Notes under the pieces: generated by a model | Database searches by the model: none | What the model was told of the DNA's origin: nothing | Seen by the model: only the letters and a program-made list of their open reading frames with translations | Position numbers and translations under genes: made by a program | Shown: positions 8,158-15,897 of the stretch, in pieces | How the letters are laid out: the number at the start of each line of letters is the position of its first letter | How positions within the stretch are numbered: the stretch's first letter is position 1 | Source of the DNA: Bythopirellula goksoeyrii | Lineage (GTDB): Bacteria; Planctomycetota; Planctomycetia; Pirellulales; Lacipirellulaceae | Direction of reading: 5' to 3' | Length of the DNA: 64,000 bases | Assembly: GCF_008065115.1 (NCBI RefSeq) | Contig: NZ_CP042913.1 | Coordinates: 1,338,338-1,402,337 of the forward strand

Positions 8158-8732
8158 TAAGATTCATCGTTCTCAGAGCTGTTCTTATGCTGTCGGTTGC
8201 GGGATCTTGTTGCGCTGCTTCAATTTCAGTCGATTCAACTAAGACATCAACAGGAATCGCATATTCCCTAACACTTGATGCTGGTGCACCTGAGCAATTC
8301 AACAATATTTTTATTGAAGTGACTGCGATAGGTTCAACGGAACTCCGAAATCCTGCTCAGTTCACTTTTGATTCTGGTGTTGGCGGCGAAGACAGAACCT
8401 ATATTAACTCCACTCTTGTTACGCCACCTTTCCAAGGTGGTTTGGGTTGGAGCCCTGTTGGTGCGGAATCCACCGGCAGTATCCTTACTGCTAGGATGGG
8501 ACCTCTGGGGGCCTTCATTGACACATCAGCTTCACTCTTTCTTGCTAATGTTTCCCTGCCAGATTGTGGAGGGATAGAGTATCTCATTACCCTTAACAAT
8601 ACGGGTGATGAAGTATTTCGTGCGGAAGGTGTTTCACCATTGACCCCCCATGATTGCATCCCCGAGCCAAGCACCATGGCGCTCGCTGGCTTGAGCATGA
8701 TCGGTTTGGTCCTGCGTCGTCGCAACGGCTAA
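8158..8732 (+). pseudogene. PEP-CTERM secreted protein gene, 5' end cut off by the IS
   Basis: The 3' remainder of the gene that starts at 6716. An ATG at 8187 could start a 181-aa product, but it keeps only the end of the signal peptide (MLSVAGSCCAAS) and lacks the basic n-region, the native promoter and a leader. The mature part (SISVDSTKTSTGIAYSLTLDAG onward) aligns in layout with the 5995 product: the start, a GAFIDTSASLFLANVSLP segment against GSFIDASAGIWLGNVVMP, and the tail CIPEPSTMALAGLSMIGLVLRRRNG. It is therefore a diverged paralogue whose export was probably destroyed. Expression from an outward IS promoter cannot be excluded. Confidence 0.85.
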
Positions 8733-8756
8733 GCTGAACTAGCTAGTTTGTTACTC

Positions 8757-8793
8757 AAACCCCTGTGCCCCCCGCGGGTACAGGGGTTTTTTT
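8757..8793 (+). terminator. Intrinsic terminator of the interrupted PEP-CTERM gene
   Basis: ACCCCTGT and ACAGGGGT form the outer stem, with further CCC/GGG pairing inside, followed by a run of T. It matches the position and outer stem of the terminator at 6578-6613. Confidence 0.92.
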
Positions 8794-8868
8794 GTGCGCC
8801 CAGTAGATCCTCTCTGCCGGAGAAGAATCTTCTTTGCCGGTTCCTGGCTCAGCAAGCGGGGGGTAGTG

Positions 8869-8987
8869 GGCAGTGTCCGTTAAGATGCGCACATTTGTTT
8901 TTAGGGTTAACCCTGCCGGTAGGTCCGCCCCCAACTCCTTAGCAGCGTAGCTGCGGAGGAGTTGGGGCGGTCGCGGCCTACGAGGCC
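8869..8987 (-). mobile_element. Remnant of a related IS256-family element (inverted right end)
   Basis: 119 bp match, in inverted orientation, the right end of the IS at 8032-8149. The match runs from the terminal CAGTGTCCGT through TGCGCACATTTG and the CCGCCCCCAACTCC hairpin to CCTACGAGGCC, with several substitutions. Similarity ends at the transposase stop. No second end or target duplication was found, so this is a decayed or deleted copy. Confidence 0.85.
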
Positions 8988-9074
8988 ATTTTGGTCAGGG
9001 GATGGGAAGAGTTGCGAGTTGAGAGAGAGGTGCTGGTTGCTAGGCGCTGGTCATCCCCCTTCCCCTGGCCCTGC

Positions 9075-9103
9075 TTGGATACCCGCATGGATGGTGGTAT
9101 ACT
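9075..9103 (+). promoter_or_regulatory. Sigma70-like promoter, probably giving a leaderless mRNA
   Basis: TTGGAT (9075-9080), 17-bp spacer, TATACT (9098-9103). The expected start of transcription, 6-7 nt downstream, falls on the ATG at 9110, and no Shine-Dalgarno precedes that ATG. Both points suggest a leaderless transcript; not measured. Confidence 0.55.
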
Positions 9104-9109
9104 CATAAT

Positions 9110-9367
9110 ATGGCAACCGCATCACTCCTTGATAAAATTTTTGAACCCTTTGGCGAAGTAATGACGCCAGAAACGGCTACTCGCCTGGTTGAGATGCGCG
9201 CTGATGACGATGTACAACGCCGCCTTGACGAGCTTGCCAACAAGTGCACTGAAGGTCAGCTTACCGATGAGGAGCGTCACGAGTACGACACCTACATCCG
9301 AGCGATCGATTTCATAAGCATTATGCAATCGAAGGCACGGCAGGTGCTCCAGCGTGGCGCTTCGTAG
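9110..9367 (+). CDS. Small protein paired with an HNH nuclease gene
   Basis: 85 aa, acidic and probably all-helical: MATASLLDKIFEPFGEVMTPETATRLVEMRADDDVQ in two parts, then DELANKCTEGQLTDEERHEYDTYIRAIDFISIMQSKAR. No catalytic motif is recognised. It starts at the predicted promoter and ends 1 nt before the HNH ATG at 9369 (or overlaps a GTG at 9354), so the two are translationally coupled. From memory, similar short proteins precede small HNH proteins in cyanobacteria and planctomycetes. A partner or antitoxin-like role is possible, but nothing in the sequence proves it. Confidence 0.75.
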   Translation: MATASLLDKIFEPFGEVMTPETATRLVEMRADDDVQRRLDELANKCTEGQLTDEERHEYDTYIRAIDFISIMQSKARQVLQRGAS

Positions 9368-9368
9368 C

Positions 9369-9775
9369 ATGGATGAAACCATTCGCAATCTGGTCCGCCA
9401 GCGAGCGGGCAACGTTTGCGAGTATTGCCGACTCATCCAAGCGGGCCAGGCATGGGCACGATTCCATATCGAGCACGTCCGTCCTCGGCAACACCAAGGG
9501 ACCGGCGATCTCGACAACTTGTGTTTGGCGTGTGGTCATTGCAATCGGTACAAGGGGCCGAACCTGGCGTCAATTGACCCGGTCACGAACGAACTGACAC
9601 CGCTCTTTAACCCGAGAATTGATCGGTGGGCGGAACACTTCTTACTCTCAGAGCATAGTATCTTGGGAGTTTCTCCGTCGGTCGCGTGACGGTAGCAGTG
9701 TTGAATATAAACGCGGCGGACCGCGTGCAACTCCGACGGGAATTGTCGAGCGAAGGATTGCCGGAGATCGGCTAG
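9369..9775 (+). pseudogene. HNH endonuclease gene with a late frameshift
   Basis: The open frame (MDETIRNLVRQRAGNVCEYC onward, to 9689) carries a compact HNH/McrA-like domain: CEYC, HIEHVRPRQHQGTGDLDN and LACGHCNRYKG give two zinc-binding CxxC pairs and the HH...N metal finger that cleaves DNA. It then reads LGVSPSVA and stops. One nucleotide out of phase, the sequence continues GRVTVAVLNINAADRVQLRREL to a stop at 9773-9775, which is the usual tail of this family (LGLTP-x-GR-x-TV-x-VLNMN-x-x-x-R-x-x-LR). A 1-nt deletion after the CCG codon near 9678 explains this; a sequencing error is the alternative. The HNH core is untouched, so a truncated nuclease may still fold. Confidence 0.82.
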
Positions 9776-9814
9776 CAGTACTCATCTCCCAGAGTAGGCA
9801 TGTTTCGCACCCTG

Positions 9815-9864
9815 GTTAGCCACGATGCGCCGCTGAGTGGAGCTCAACAAAGCGGAGCGCCACT
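9815..9864. repeat. GTTAGCCRCGAYGCGC-family palindromic repeat, half element
   Basis: GTTAGCCACGATGCGC, then CGCTGAG-tggag-CTCAAC and AAAGCGGAGCGCC. The same ordered blocks occur at 22253-22305 inside a coding sequence, and the outer arm occurs at 51383-51495. Confidence 0.8.
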
Positions 9865-9868
9865 CTTC

Positions 9869-9903
9869 TGGCTCTCGACTCTCAGCCCTAGACACTCGAC
9901 TTT
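9869..9903. repeat. CTGGCTCT/GACTCTC-family repeat fragment
   Basis: CTGGCTCTCGACTCTCAGCC followed by CTAGACACTCGAC; the same words appear at 945-1050 in the ribosomal operon. Confidence 0.65.
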
Positions 9904-10189
9904 TCCAACTGGCACAAAAATACTTGTGGAATCGGTCCCTCCGATTCGCGATAATGTTGGTGCTCCGCAGCTCTTTGACAATCGAACTGACTTCCGATCG
10001 ACCCAGTGCGGGCGCAGGCTAGAGATCCGTCGGGCGAACCATGCGAGACGGGTTGCGACTGGAGGTGTAGAATCCGATTCTAAAACTGAAACATCGCCTC
10101 ATCGCTTGTGTCTTGTTTAATAGGTATTGGGATAGGCTTAGTGTTGGCCGGAAAATATCCTTCCAGTTTGGTGACCACGGATAACCCAA

Positions 10190-10340
10190 CGCGGCTGGTG
10201 GCTGCATCCGAATGTCAATTAAACGCAGAGATCGCCGAGGCGCAGAGGAGGATTTATGGGGGTTCTCTGCGTATCTCCGCGACTCCGCGTCCTCTGCGTT
10301 TAGATAATGTTCGTAAGCTGCGAATACTTGAATTGTCAGT
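10190..10340 (+). repeat. 150-bp CGCAGAG-type repeat, copy A
   Basis: Contains AAACGCAGAGATCGCCGAGG, then CGCAGAGGAGGATTTAT, and on the other side TCTGCGTATCTCCGCGACTC and CGCGTCCTCTGCGTTT. It is an imperfect hairpin of decamer-like words. Read as reverse complement, 11642-11794 is a close copy including flanks outside the hairpin (GGTGGC-x-GCA-x-CCGAAT before it, GTAAGCT-x-CGAA after it). Confidence 0.88.
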
Positions 10341-10394
10341 AGCATGGGTAGATTGTCAGCGCAAGCGCCATGGAATCGCTCCGCAAGAGTCTCG

Positions 10395-10545
10395 ATCCGC
10401 ACTATCCTATCCGTGCCCATCCGTGTCATCCGTGGTAAATCAAGAGGCGAACTTCTCTATGCAGACAGATCTGATCCACCATGAACTGAGCGAGTCGATC
10501 TACCGGTTGGTGACCACGGATAGCACGGATAAACACGGATAAGAC
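10395..10545. repeat. CACGGAT inverted repeat
   Basis: TATCCGTGCCCATCCGTGTC followed by ATCCGTGGT at 10408-10437, and the inverse CCACGGATAGCACGGATAAA then CACGGATA near 10512-10542. A further single arm (GACCACGGATAACCC) sits near 10171. The arms could pair across a ~75-nt loop. Confidence 0.75.
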
Positions 10546-11058
10546 CCTCCGAGTGGTTGCTGGAAGCATCGGCAGTAAAATGGGTAGACAGTCAGCCTAA
10601 GCGTCGTGGGATCTCTCCTTATCGTCGCCGAGGGAGGCGAGTTTTGTCTACAAAACCAGGGTGAAAAACGCGAAAAACATCGAGAAAAATAGAGTTTGTC
10701 GGCAGAGTTTTGTAATTTGTTTTCGGTTCTACAGAAAGGAGGGGCTCCGGCGGTTGTGGAACTGACAACAGTCATTATCCGTAGCGCAACACCTGCTCGG
10801 GCTGCTCACCGAAGCTGCAGACCAAGGGGATTTCTCGCCGAAGAGCTCAACACGCGTCCTAAGTCGAGTCGATAAAACACTTTGCGTACCTGGCCGGGCT
10901 CTGCTCGATTTCGCATGTCCGCTTTGCTGGCTGACTGGCACTGCGGTTGCACCTTTGCAGTCGAGTGCTTTGTCAAATCCAGCATTGTCAAAGCACTAGG
11001 ATCTGGGCGAGGTCTTCCCTTGCCCCCAGCCCCCGAATCCCAGCCCCCCGTGATTGCC

Positions 11059-11502
11059 ATGAGAAAACTTCCCAGTGGTCTGATTGGTATTCTATTGGCC
11101 GGCACCGTAGCTGCCTGCTTGTTGTCGCAGCAACTGTATGGCCAATCCCCTGCCGGTGGCAACGATCCGCTTGCCCGCTGGCGTGCAACCTCGCCAGGCA
11201 TGAGCACCAACGCTGCCTTAGCGTTCTATCGCTTGGGAGGTGCGTCGCCTGCGTCGAACAGTCGGCACCCGCGTTTTCAACCAAGCACCACAGCGACTTC
11301 CCAGCCGGCCTACTACCCAAGTAGCCCCCGAGGGACCGGCTTGCCAGCGACGGGCTATTCTCCGTCCGCATCCAGGCAAGCGGTGAGCAAACCCTTCGAA
11401 GGCCTTCAACCCGCGCCCACCGCCTTCGATCGCTACTGGCCGCTCATGCTACGCGGCGAACAGGATCCAAAAAGTGGATTCATCTACTGGTCCATACAGT
11501 AG
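11059..11502 (+). CDS. Short secreted protein of unknown function
   Basis: 147 aa from the ATG at 11059. The N-terminus MRKLPSGLIGILLAGTVAACL looks like a signal peptide (basic start, hydrophobic core) with cleavage near LYGQS. The mature part is rich in Ser, Pro, Ala and Tyr, of low complexity, and ends FDRYWPLMLRGEQDPKSGF. The frame is open further upstream, but there it reads through unrelated DNA. No domain is recognised. It stands alone between the two inverted copies of the 150-bp repeat (10190 and 11642). No Shine-Dalgarno is evident. Existence is supported mainly by the signal peptide. Confidence 0.6.
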   Translation: MRKLPSGLIGILLAGTVAACLLSQQLYGQSPAGGNDPLARWRATSPGMSTNAALAFYRLGGASPASNSRHPRFQPSTTATSQPAYYPSSPRGTGLPATGYSPSASRQAVSKPFEGLQPAPTAFDRYWPLMLRGEQDPKSGFIYWSIQ

Positions 11503-11548
11503 GGGCGAGTTGAGAGATAAGGGTTGAGGGTGCCGAGCCTGACGGGGA

Positions 11549-11643
11549 AATAACAGCCACGAAAAGCACAAGAAGCCACAAAAAACTAGGAACTTCGCAA
11601 TTCCGAAACGATCTGACTTTTTCGTGACTTTTTGTGCTTCTAA
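11549..11643. repeat. AGCCACGAAAAGCACAAG hairpin repeat
   Basis: Left arm AGCCACGAAAAGCACAAGAA, right arm TTTTTCGTGACTTTTTGTGC. The same family occurs at 14128-14218. It touches copy B of the 150-bp repeat. Confidence 0.75.
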
Positions 11644-11794
11644 CAGTTCAGGTTTTCGTAGCTTACAAAAATTATCAAAACGCGGAGGACGCGGAGTCGC
11701 GGAGATACGCAGAGAATGCTTATAAATCCTCCTCTGCGCCTCGGCGATCTCTGCGTTTAATCGATATTCGGTTGCGGCCACCGGTCGCGCTGGG
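11642..11794 (-). repeat. 150-bp CGCAGAG-type repeat, copy B (inverted)
   Basis: Reverse-complement counterpart of 10190-10340, by eye nearly 90 percent identical. The pair encloses the 11059 gene in inverted orientation. Confidence 0.88.
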
Positions 11795-11847
11795 CTTCTT
11801 GTGTATACTCAATTGAAGGTGTTCGGGAATTTCAAGGGCAAAACGAA

Positions 11848-11936
11848 TGGTCATCCCGAGGAACTCCGAGGGTCTCCAAGGGTGACTCACTCTGGCGAGA
11901 TCTAGCCAGATTTCTCGGAGTACCTCGAAATGACAA
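11848..11936. repeat. GTCATCCCGAGG hairpin repeat
   Basis: GGTCATCCCGAGGAACTCCG pairs with TTCTCGGAGTACCTCGAAATG, then ACA; an inner CTGGC/GCCAG stem also forms. A related copy is at 49811-49928. 11937-12166 shows nothing else except the leader of the next gene. Confidence 0.75.
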
Positions 11937-12166
11937 TAAACGAGTTCCTGGACACCCTCATTCAATTCTTGAAAGTTTACGGGGCTGGCTGGAAGACCTT
12001 GTTCACGCCTAACCGCCATTCTTGACTGAGTTATGTGGCTCAAAGGGTTTCGCATGGCAGTGAGCTCATCGAGGGCTTATAACCAAAGTCGAATTCTCTG
12101 TTGTCTCCGTTTCCTCCTGTTCGACAAAGCTAGATTTTGCCAATTTGAAATGAACTCAAAGTACCT

Positions 12167-14047
12167 ATGGGATACCACAGCCTCCAGCAATGCGTCGAAC
12201 ATCTTGAGCAGCAGGGGCAATTGGTGCGCATTGAAGCGCCGATCCGTGCCGATCTCGAAGCAGCGGCCATTCAGCGGCGGGTCGTGGCTGCAGGAGGGCC
12301 GGCGCTGTTGTTCACCAAGGTCGTCGATTGCCGCTTTCCCATGGTGGCGAATCTGTTTGGCACCCGCGAGCGCACGTGGCTGATGTTCCGCGATGGGCTC
12401 GATGCGATCAAGCAATTGGTACAGTTGCGCAGCGATCCATTGGAGTTACTCCGCCACCCCTGGCAATTTCGGGGTGTGCCCGGCGTCGGACTATCGATGC
12501 TGCCCAAGAAGGTTTCTACGGGCCCAATCCTTGCCGGAAGCACCACGATTAGCCAGTTGCCGCAGCTGCGGAGTTGGCCCCACGATGGGGGCGCGTTCAT
12601 CACCTTGCCTCAGGTTTACACGGAACATGCGAATTCCCCCGGGCTCAAACACAGCAACCTGGGCATGTATCGCGTGCAACTCTCGGGGACGCATTATCAG
12701 CGAGATACAGAGATCGGCCTGCATTACCAGATTCATCGTTCGATTGGCGTGCACCATGCGGCGGCACTTGCAGCAGGAAAACCCTTCCGCGTGAATGTAT
12801 TCGTCGGTGGCCCGCCGGCGATGACCGTGGCGGCCGTGATGCCACTGCCCGAGGGGATGAGTGAACTCGGTTTCGCCGGAGCCTTGGGGGGGAGGCGGGT
12901 ACGGATGATTTGTCGACCAGGCGAATTGCCGATCCACGCGGATACCGATTTCTGTATCGTGGGAGAAATAATTCCAGATCGACTTGAACCAGAAGGTCCG
13001 TTCGGCGATCACTTAGGCTACTACAGCCTCGCCCATCCGTTTCCAGTGATGCGCGTCAAAGAAGTGTACCATCGTAACGGGGCTATTTGGCCATTTACCG
13101 TCGTGGGCCGCCCGCCCCAGGAAGATTCTTTCCTGGGGGAACTGATTCACGAAATCACCGGTCCGCTCATCCCAGAGGTCTTGCCAGGAGTGCGCGGAGT
13201 TCATGCCGTCGATGCCGCGGGGGTGCATCCGTTGCTGCTGGCCATCGGGAGCGAGCGTTACATGCCATTTCTCAAAGCGGGTCGCCCGCAAGAGATTCTC
13301 ACCCAGGCGAGCGCGATTTTGGGACAGGGGCAATTGTCGTTGGCCAAGTTTCTCTTAATCGTGGCCGAGCAGGACGACCCGCAACTCGACATTCACAATA
13401 TTGAGAGCTTCCTGCGACACCTGTTGCAGCGGGCCGACTGGTCGCGAGATTTGCATTTTCACACTCAGACTACGGTCGACACCCTCGACTACAGTGGCTC
13501 GGAGCTCAATGCGGGCTCGAAGGTGGTAATGGCTGCCGCCGGACCGCCGCGTTTTGAGCTAGCGACTCAGTTGCCGAGCGACTTGAGCCTTTCCGACGGA
13601 TTCCGCGATCCGCGGCTAGTCATGCCTGGAGTGTTGGCAATAACCGGCCCCCCCTGCCCTGCTCCGTCGTTCGACTACGACGTCTCACGCGCCGCCCATC
13701 GGGAATCGCGCCAGGCAGTTGCCGCACCTATGGAGCAGTTCTGCGCCGAACTATCGCGAGCGAGTCTCGATCGAGTTCGCTGGATCGTAATCGTCGACGA
13801 CAGCCAGTTCGCCGCCGAGTCGCTGCGAAACTTCCTATGGGTCACGTTCACACGAACCAATCCGGCCACCGACCTGTATGGCGTTGAGGATTTTGTAGCA
13901 GACAAACATTGGGGCTGCCGCGGCCCGCTAGTATTCGACGCCCGCATCAAACCACACCATGCCCCCGTGCTGGAGGAACCTCCTGAGATCACAAGCCGAA
14001 TAGATTCCCTGGCCGCTTCCGGAGGGCCGCTGCACGGGATCCTCTAG
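12167..14047 (+). CDS. UbiD-family decarboxylase
   Basis: 626 aa, longer than E. coli UbiD (about 500) but normal for the long menaquinone-type branch. UbiD enzymes use prenylated FMN, made by a UbiX partner, to (de)carboxylate aromatic or alpha,beta-unsaturated acids in the cytosol. Seen: MYRVQLSGTHYQRDTEIGLH, then HRSIGVHH in the cofactor region, GAPP-like FVGGPPAMTVAAVMPLPEG, and the signature EPEGPFGDHLGYYS containing an active-site Glu. A role in menaquinone (futalosine-type) synthesis is plausible from length but not proven; no ubiX or mqn gene is nearby. It stands alone between repeat-bearing spacers, with no clear ribosome-binding site. Confidence 0.9.
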   Translation: MGYHSLQQCVEHLEQQGQLVRIEAPIRADLEAAAIQRRVVAAGGPALLFTKVVDCRFPMVANLFGTRERTWLMFRDGLDAIKQLVQLRSDPLELLRHPWQFRGVPGVGLSMLPKKVSTGPILAGSTTISQLPQLRSWPHDGGAFITLPQVYTEHANSPGLKHSNLGMYRVQLSGTHYQRDTEIGLHYQIHRSIGVHHAAALAAGKPFRVNVFVGGPPAMTVAAVMPLPEGMSELGFAGALGGRRVRMICRPGELPIHADTDFCIVGEIIPDRLEPEGPFGDHLGYYSLAHPFPVMRVKEVYHRNGAIWPFTVVGRPPQEDSFLGELIHEITGPLIPEVLPGVRGVHAVDAAGVHPLLLAIGSERYMPFLKAGRPQEILTQASAILGQGQLSLAKFLLIVAEQDDPQLDIHNIESFLRHLLQRADWSRDLHFHTQTTVDTLDYSGSELNAGSKVVMAAAGPPRFELATQLPSDLSLSDGFRDPRLVMPGVLAITGPPCPAPSFDYDVSRAAHRESRQAVAAPMEQFCAELSRASLDRVRWIVIVDDSQFAAESLRNFLWVTFTRTNPATDLYGVEDFVADKHWGCRGPLVFDARIKPHHAPVLEEPPEITSRIDSLAASGGPLHGIL

Positions 14048-14127
14048 TGATTAATGGGCAACCAGATTCTTTAACTGGAGAAAGCAGGGAGTAGGAAGTA
14101 CTGATTTGTTCATTATCTAAGAATCTA

Positions 14128-14218
14128 TGGCCACAAAGAACACAAAAATGCACAAGAAAAGCTTGGATTACCACGCACATAGATTTCTTTTCGTGTCTTT
14201 TTGTGCTTTTCGTGGCAA
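14128..14218. repeat. Cacaaaaag/ctttttgtg hairpin repeat
   Basis: Left arm GCCACAAAGAACACAAAAAT then GCACAAGAAAA, right arm TTTTCGTGTCTTTTTGTGC then TTTTCGTGGC. Same family as 11549-11643. The spacer 14048-14379 contains only this. Confidence 0.78.
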
Positions 14219-14379
14219 TCTTCAACCTCCTCTATTTCCTTCTGTGAAAAACATTCACTGGGCTGGGGAAGTCGTAGCCAAGTCCTTTTCCACAACAAAA
14301 CTCCTGTTTAGATTCATAGTTCGAACCGCTATCCTTGAGAGACTTGTTCTGCCTATTTTCCACGAGAGGACGCTCCTAG

Positions 14380-15765
14380 ATGGTTAGACTTACATTTCAC
14401 GGTGCTGCCCAGACGGTCACCGGTTCCAAATACCTGCTTGAGGCAGGGGATGCCCGGGTGCTGGTCGACTGCGGCTTGTTCCAGGGCCTCAAGAAGTTGC
14501 GAGAATTGAATTGGACCGATCCGGATTTCAATGTCCGACAGATTGATTCTGTCGTGTTGACACACGCCCATCTCGATCATGTCGGCTATCTTCCTCGAAT
14601 CGTCAAACAGGGTTTCCGCGGGAAGGTGTACTGCACACCAGCAACCGCTCAGCTGGCAGAGATCATTATGTTGGATTCGGCAAAAATTCAGGAACAAGAT
14701 GCCGACTATGCCAACAAGAAGGGTTTCTCGAAGCACATCCCCGCATTTCCGCTCTACGAGGGGAGCGACGTCAAGGAAACACTCAAACTCTTCCGCACTC
14801 AAACACGGGAGCATTGGTTTTCGCCCGCCGAGCCGATCCACATGCGGTTCCACGACGCGGGGCATCTGCTAGGGTCGAACTTGATCGAAGTCGAAGTTCG
14901 TGATCGCAAGGATCCTCTGCGAATCGTTTTCTCGGGCGATGTGGGACGCTACGATGGGCCACTCTATCACGACCCCACGCCTCCCCCCGCTTGCGACTAC
15001 ATGATCTGCGAGAGCACCTATGGAAACCGCGATCATCCGGAAGTCGACTTGATGCAGAGCCTGGCCGACGTGGTGAACCGCTCCGCCAAGCGAGGCGGCT
15101 TGATGCTGGTCGCGGCGTTCGCCATCGGTCGCTCGCAACAATTGATTTACCTGTTACAGCTCTTGAAGAAGGAGGGCCGCATTCCTGACTTGAAGATCTA
15201 TCTGGATAGTCCTATGTCCTGTAACGCCACCGGCGTCTATCGCGAGTTCAATGAGGACCATGACCTGAGCGAAGGTGAACTCGATCGCGACCATCCGCTC
15301 TTAGCGGGGCCAGGTGTTGTGCTCTGTCGCAAGGCGGAGGAGTCCAAAGCCCTCAATCGACTCTCGGGCCCCGGCATCGTAATCGCCAGCAGCGGCATGA
15401 TGACCGGCGGTCGGATCGTGCATCACCTCAAACAGCGGCTTCCCGATAAGAAGACTACGGTTGTGCTGTCGGGGTATATGGCCGAAGGGACGCGCGGCCG
15501 CTACCTTGAGGATGGCGCCGAAACCCTGCGGATGCACGGCCAGGAAATTCCTGTGCGGGCAGCTATCGAAAAAATCCCCGGGCTGAGCGGCCATGCCGAC
15601 CGGAGCGGCTTGTTGCGGTGGCTCGCTCCATTGCCGGACCCAAAACGAGTCTTTCTCACTCATGGCGAGATAGAGAGCAGCGAGTCGCTGGCGGAGGAAT
15701 TACGCACCTCGCGCGGCTGGAACGTTCATATCCCCGCCCTGGGGGAGTCGCAAGAACTCGACTAA
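14380..15765 (+). CDS. Metallo-beta-lactamase/beta-CASP family ribonuclease
   Basis: 461 aa, full length for the YSH1/CPSF-like bacterial group. Seen in order: GAAQTVTGSKYLLE, the metal motif HAHLDH (near residue 61), GHLLGS, FSGDVGR, the beta-CASP motifs ESTYGNRDH and GGLMLVAAFAIGRSQ, SSGMMTGGRIVHHL, SGHAD and LTHGE. These ligate two zinc ions and mark a nuclease acting on RNA, probably as endo- and 5'-exonuclease. It starts at ATG 14380 after a 330-bp spacer and is followed at 130 bp by a LOG-family gene. The substrate is not predictable. Confidence 0.93.
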   Translation: MVRLTFHGAAQTVTGSKYLLEAGDARVLVDCGLFQGLKKLRELNWTDPDFNVRQIDSVVLTHAHLDHVGYLPRIVKQGFRGKVYCTPATAQLAEIIMLDSAKIQEQDADYANKKGFSKHIPAFPLYEGSDVKETLKLFRTQTREHWFSPAEPIHMRFHDAGHLLGSNLIEVEVRDRKDPLRIVFSGDVGRYDGPLYHDPTPPPACDYMICESTYGNRDHPEVDLMQSLADVVNRSAKRGGLMLVAAFAIGRSQQLIYLLQLLKKEGRIPDLKIYLDSPMSCNATGVYREFNEDHDLSEGELDRDHPLLAGPGVVLCRKAEESKALNRLSGPGIVIASSGMMTGGRIVHHLKQRLPDKKTTVVLSGYMAEGTRGRYLEDGAETLRMHGQEIPVRAAIEKIPGLSGHADRSGLLRWLAPLPDPKRVFLTHGEIESSESLAEELRTSRGWNVHIPALGESQELD

Positions 15766-15897
15766 CCCGTAAGATCCCCCTTTCGAGTAGGTTGCTGCAT
15801 TCGCGTACCAATTATACCGATAAGCTAAAGTTGCAGAGCGAGCCCAGCGAGCCGGCCCGTCCTCGGGCCCGACCAAGAACACTCAAGAAACAGAACA

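Larger units (their letters stand above)
9776..11058. other. Repeat-rich intergenic region
   Basis: About 1.3 kb with no supported gene. It holds the repeats listed separately at 9815, 9869, 10190 and 10395. A ~43-bp degenerate direct repeat also occurs at about 10339 and 10572 (ATGGGTAGATTGTCAGCGC against ATGGGTAGACAGTCAGCCT, then AAGCGCCATGGAATC against AAGCGTCGTGGGATC). Open frames such as 10108-10542 translate repeat DNA (LNAEIAEAQRR and similar) and are not called. 10600-11058 shows nothing recognisable apart from the likely promoter area of the 11059 gene. Confidence 0.6.

Noticed and set aside
7226-8242. 338-codon open frame overlapping the transposase
   Set aside because: A second phase of the IS transposase, Gly/Arg-rich as expected for a shadow; the 6837 frame carries the DDE triad.
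6738-8987. Composite transposon made of two IS copies
   Set aside because: The right-hand copy is only a 119-bp remnant with one end; the target duplication belongs to the single left element.
10108-10542. Protein-coding gene with LNAEIAEAQRR segments
   Set aside because: The peptide is a translation of the CGCAGAG repeat; the same words appear wherever the repeat lies in an open phase.
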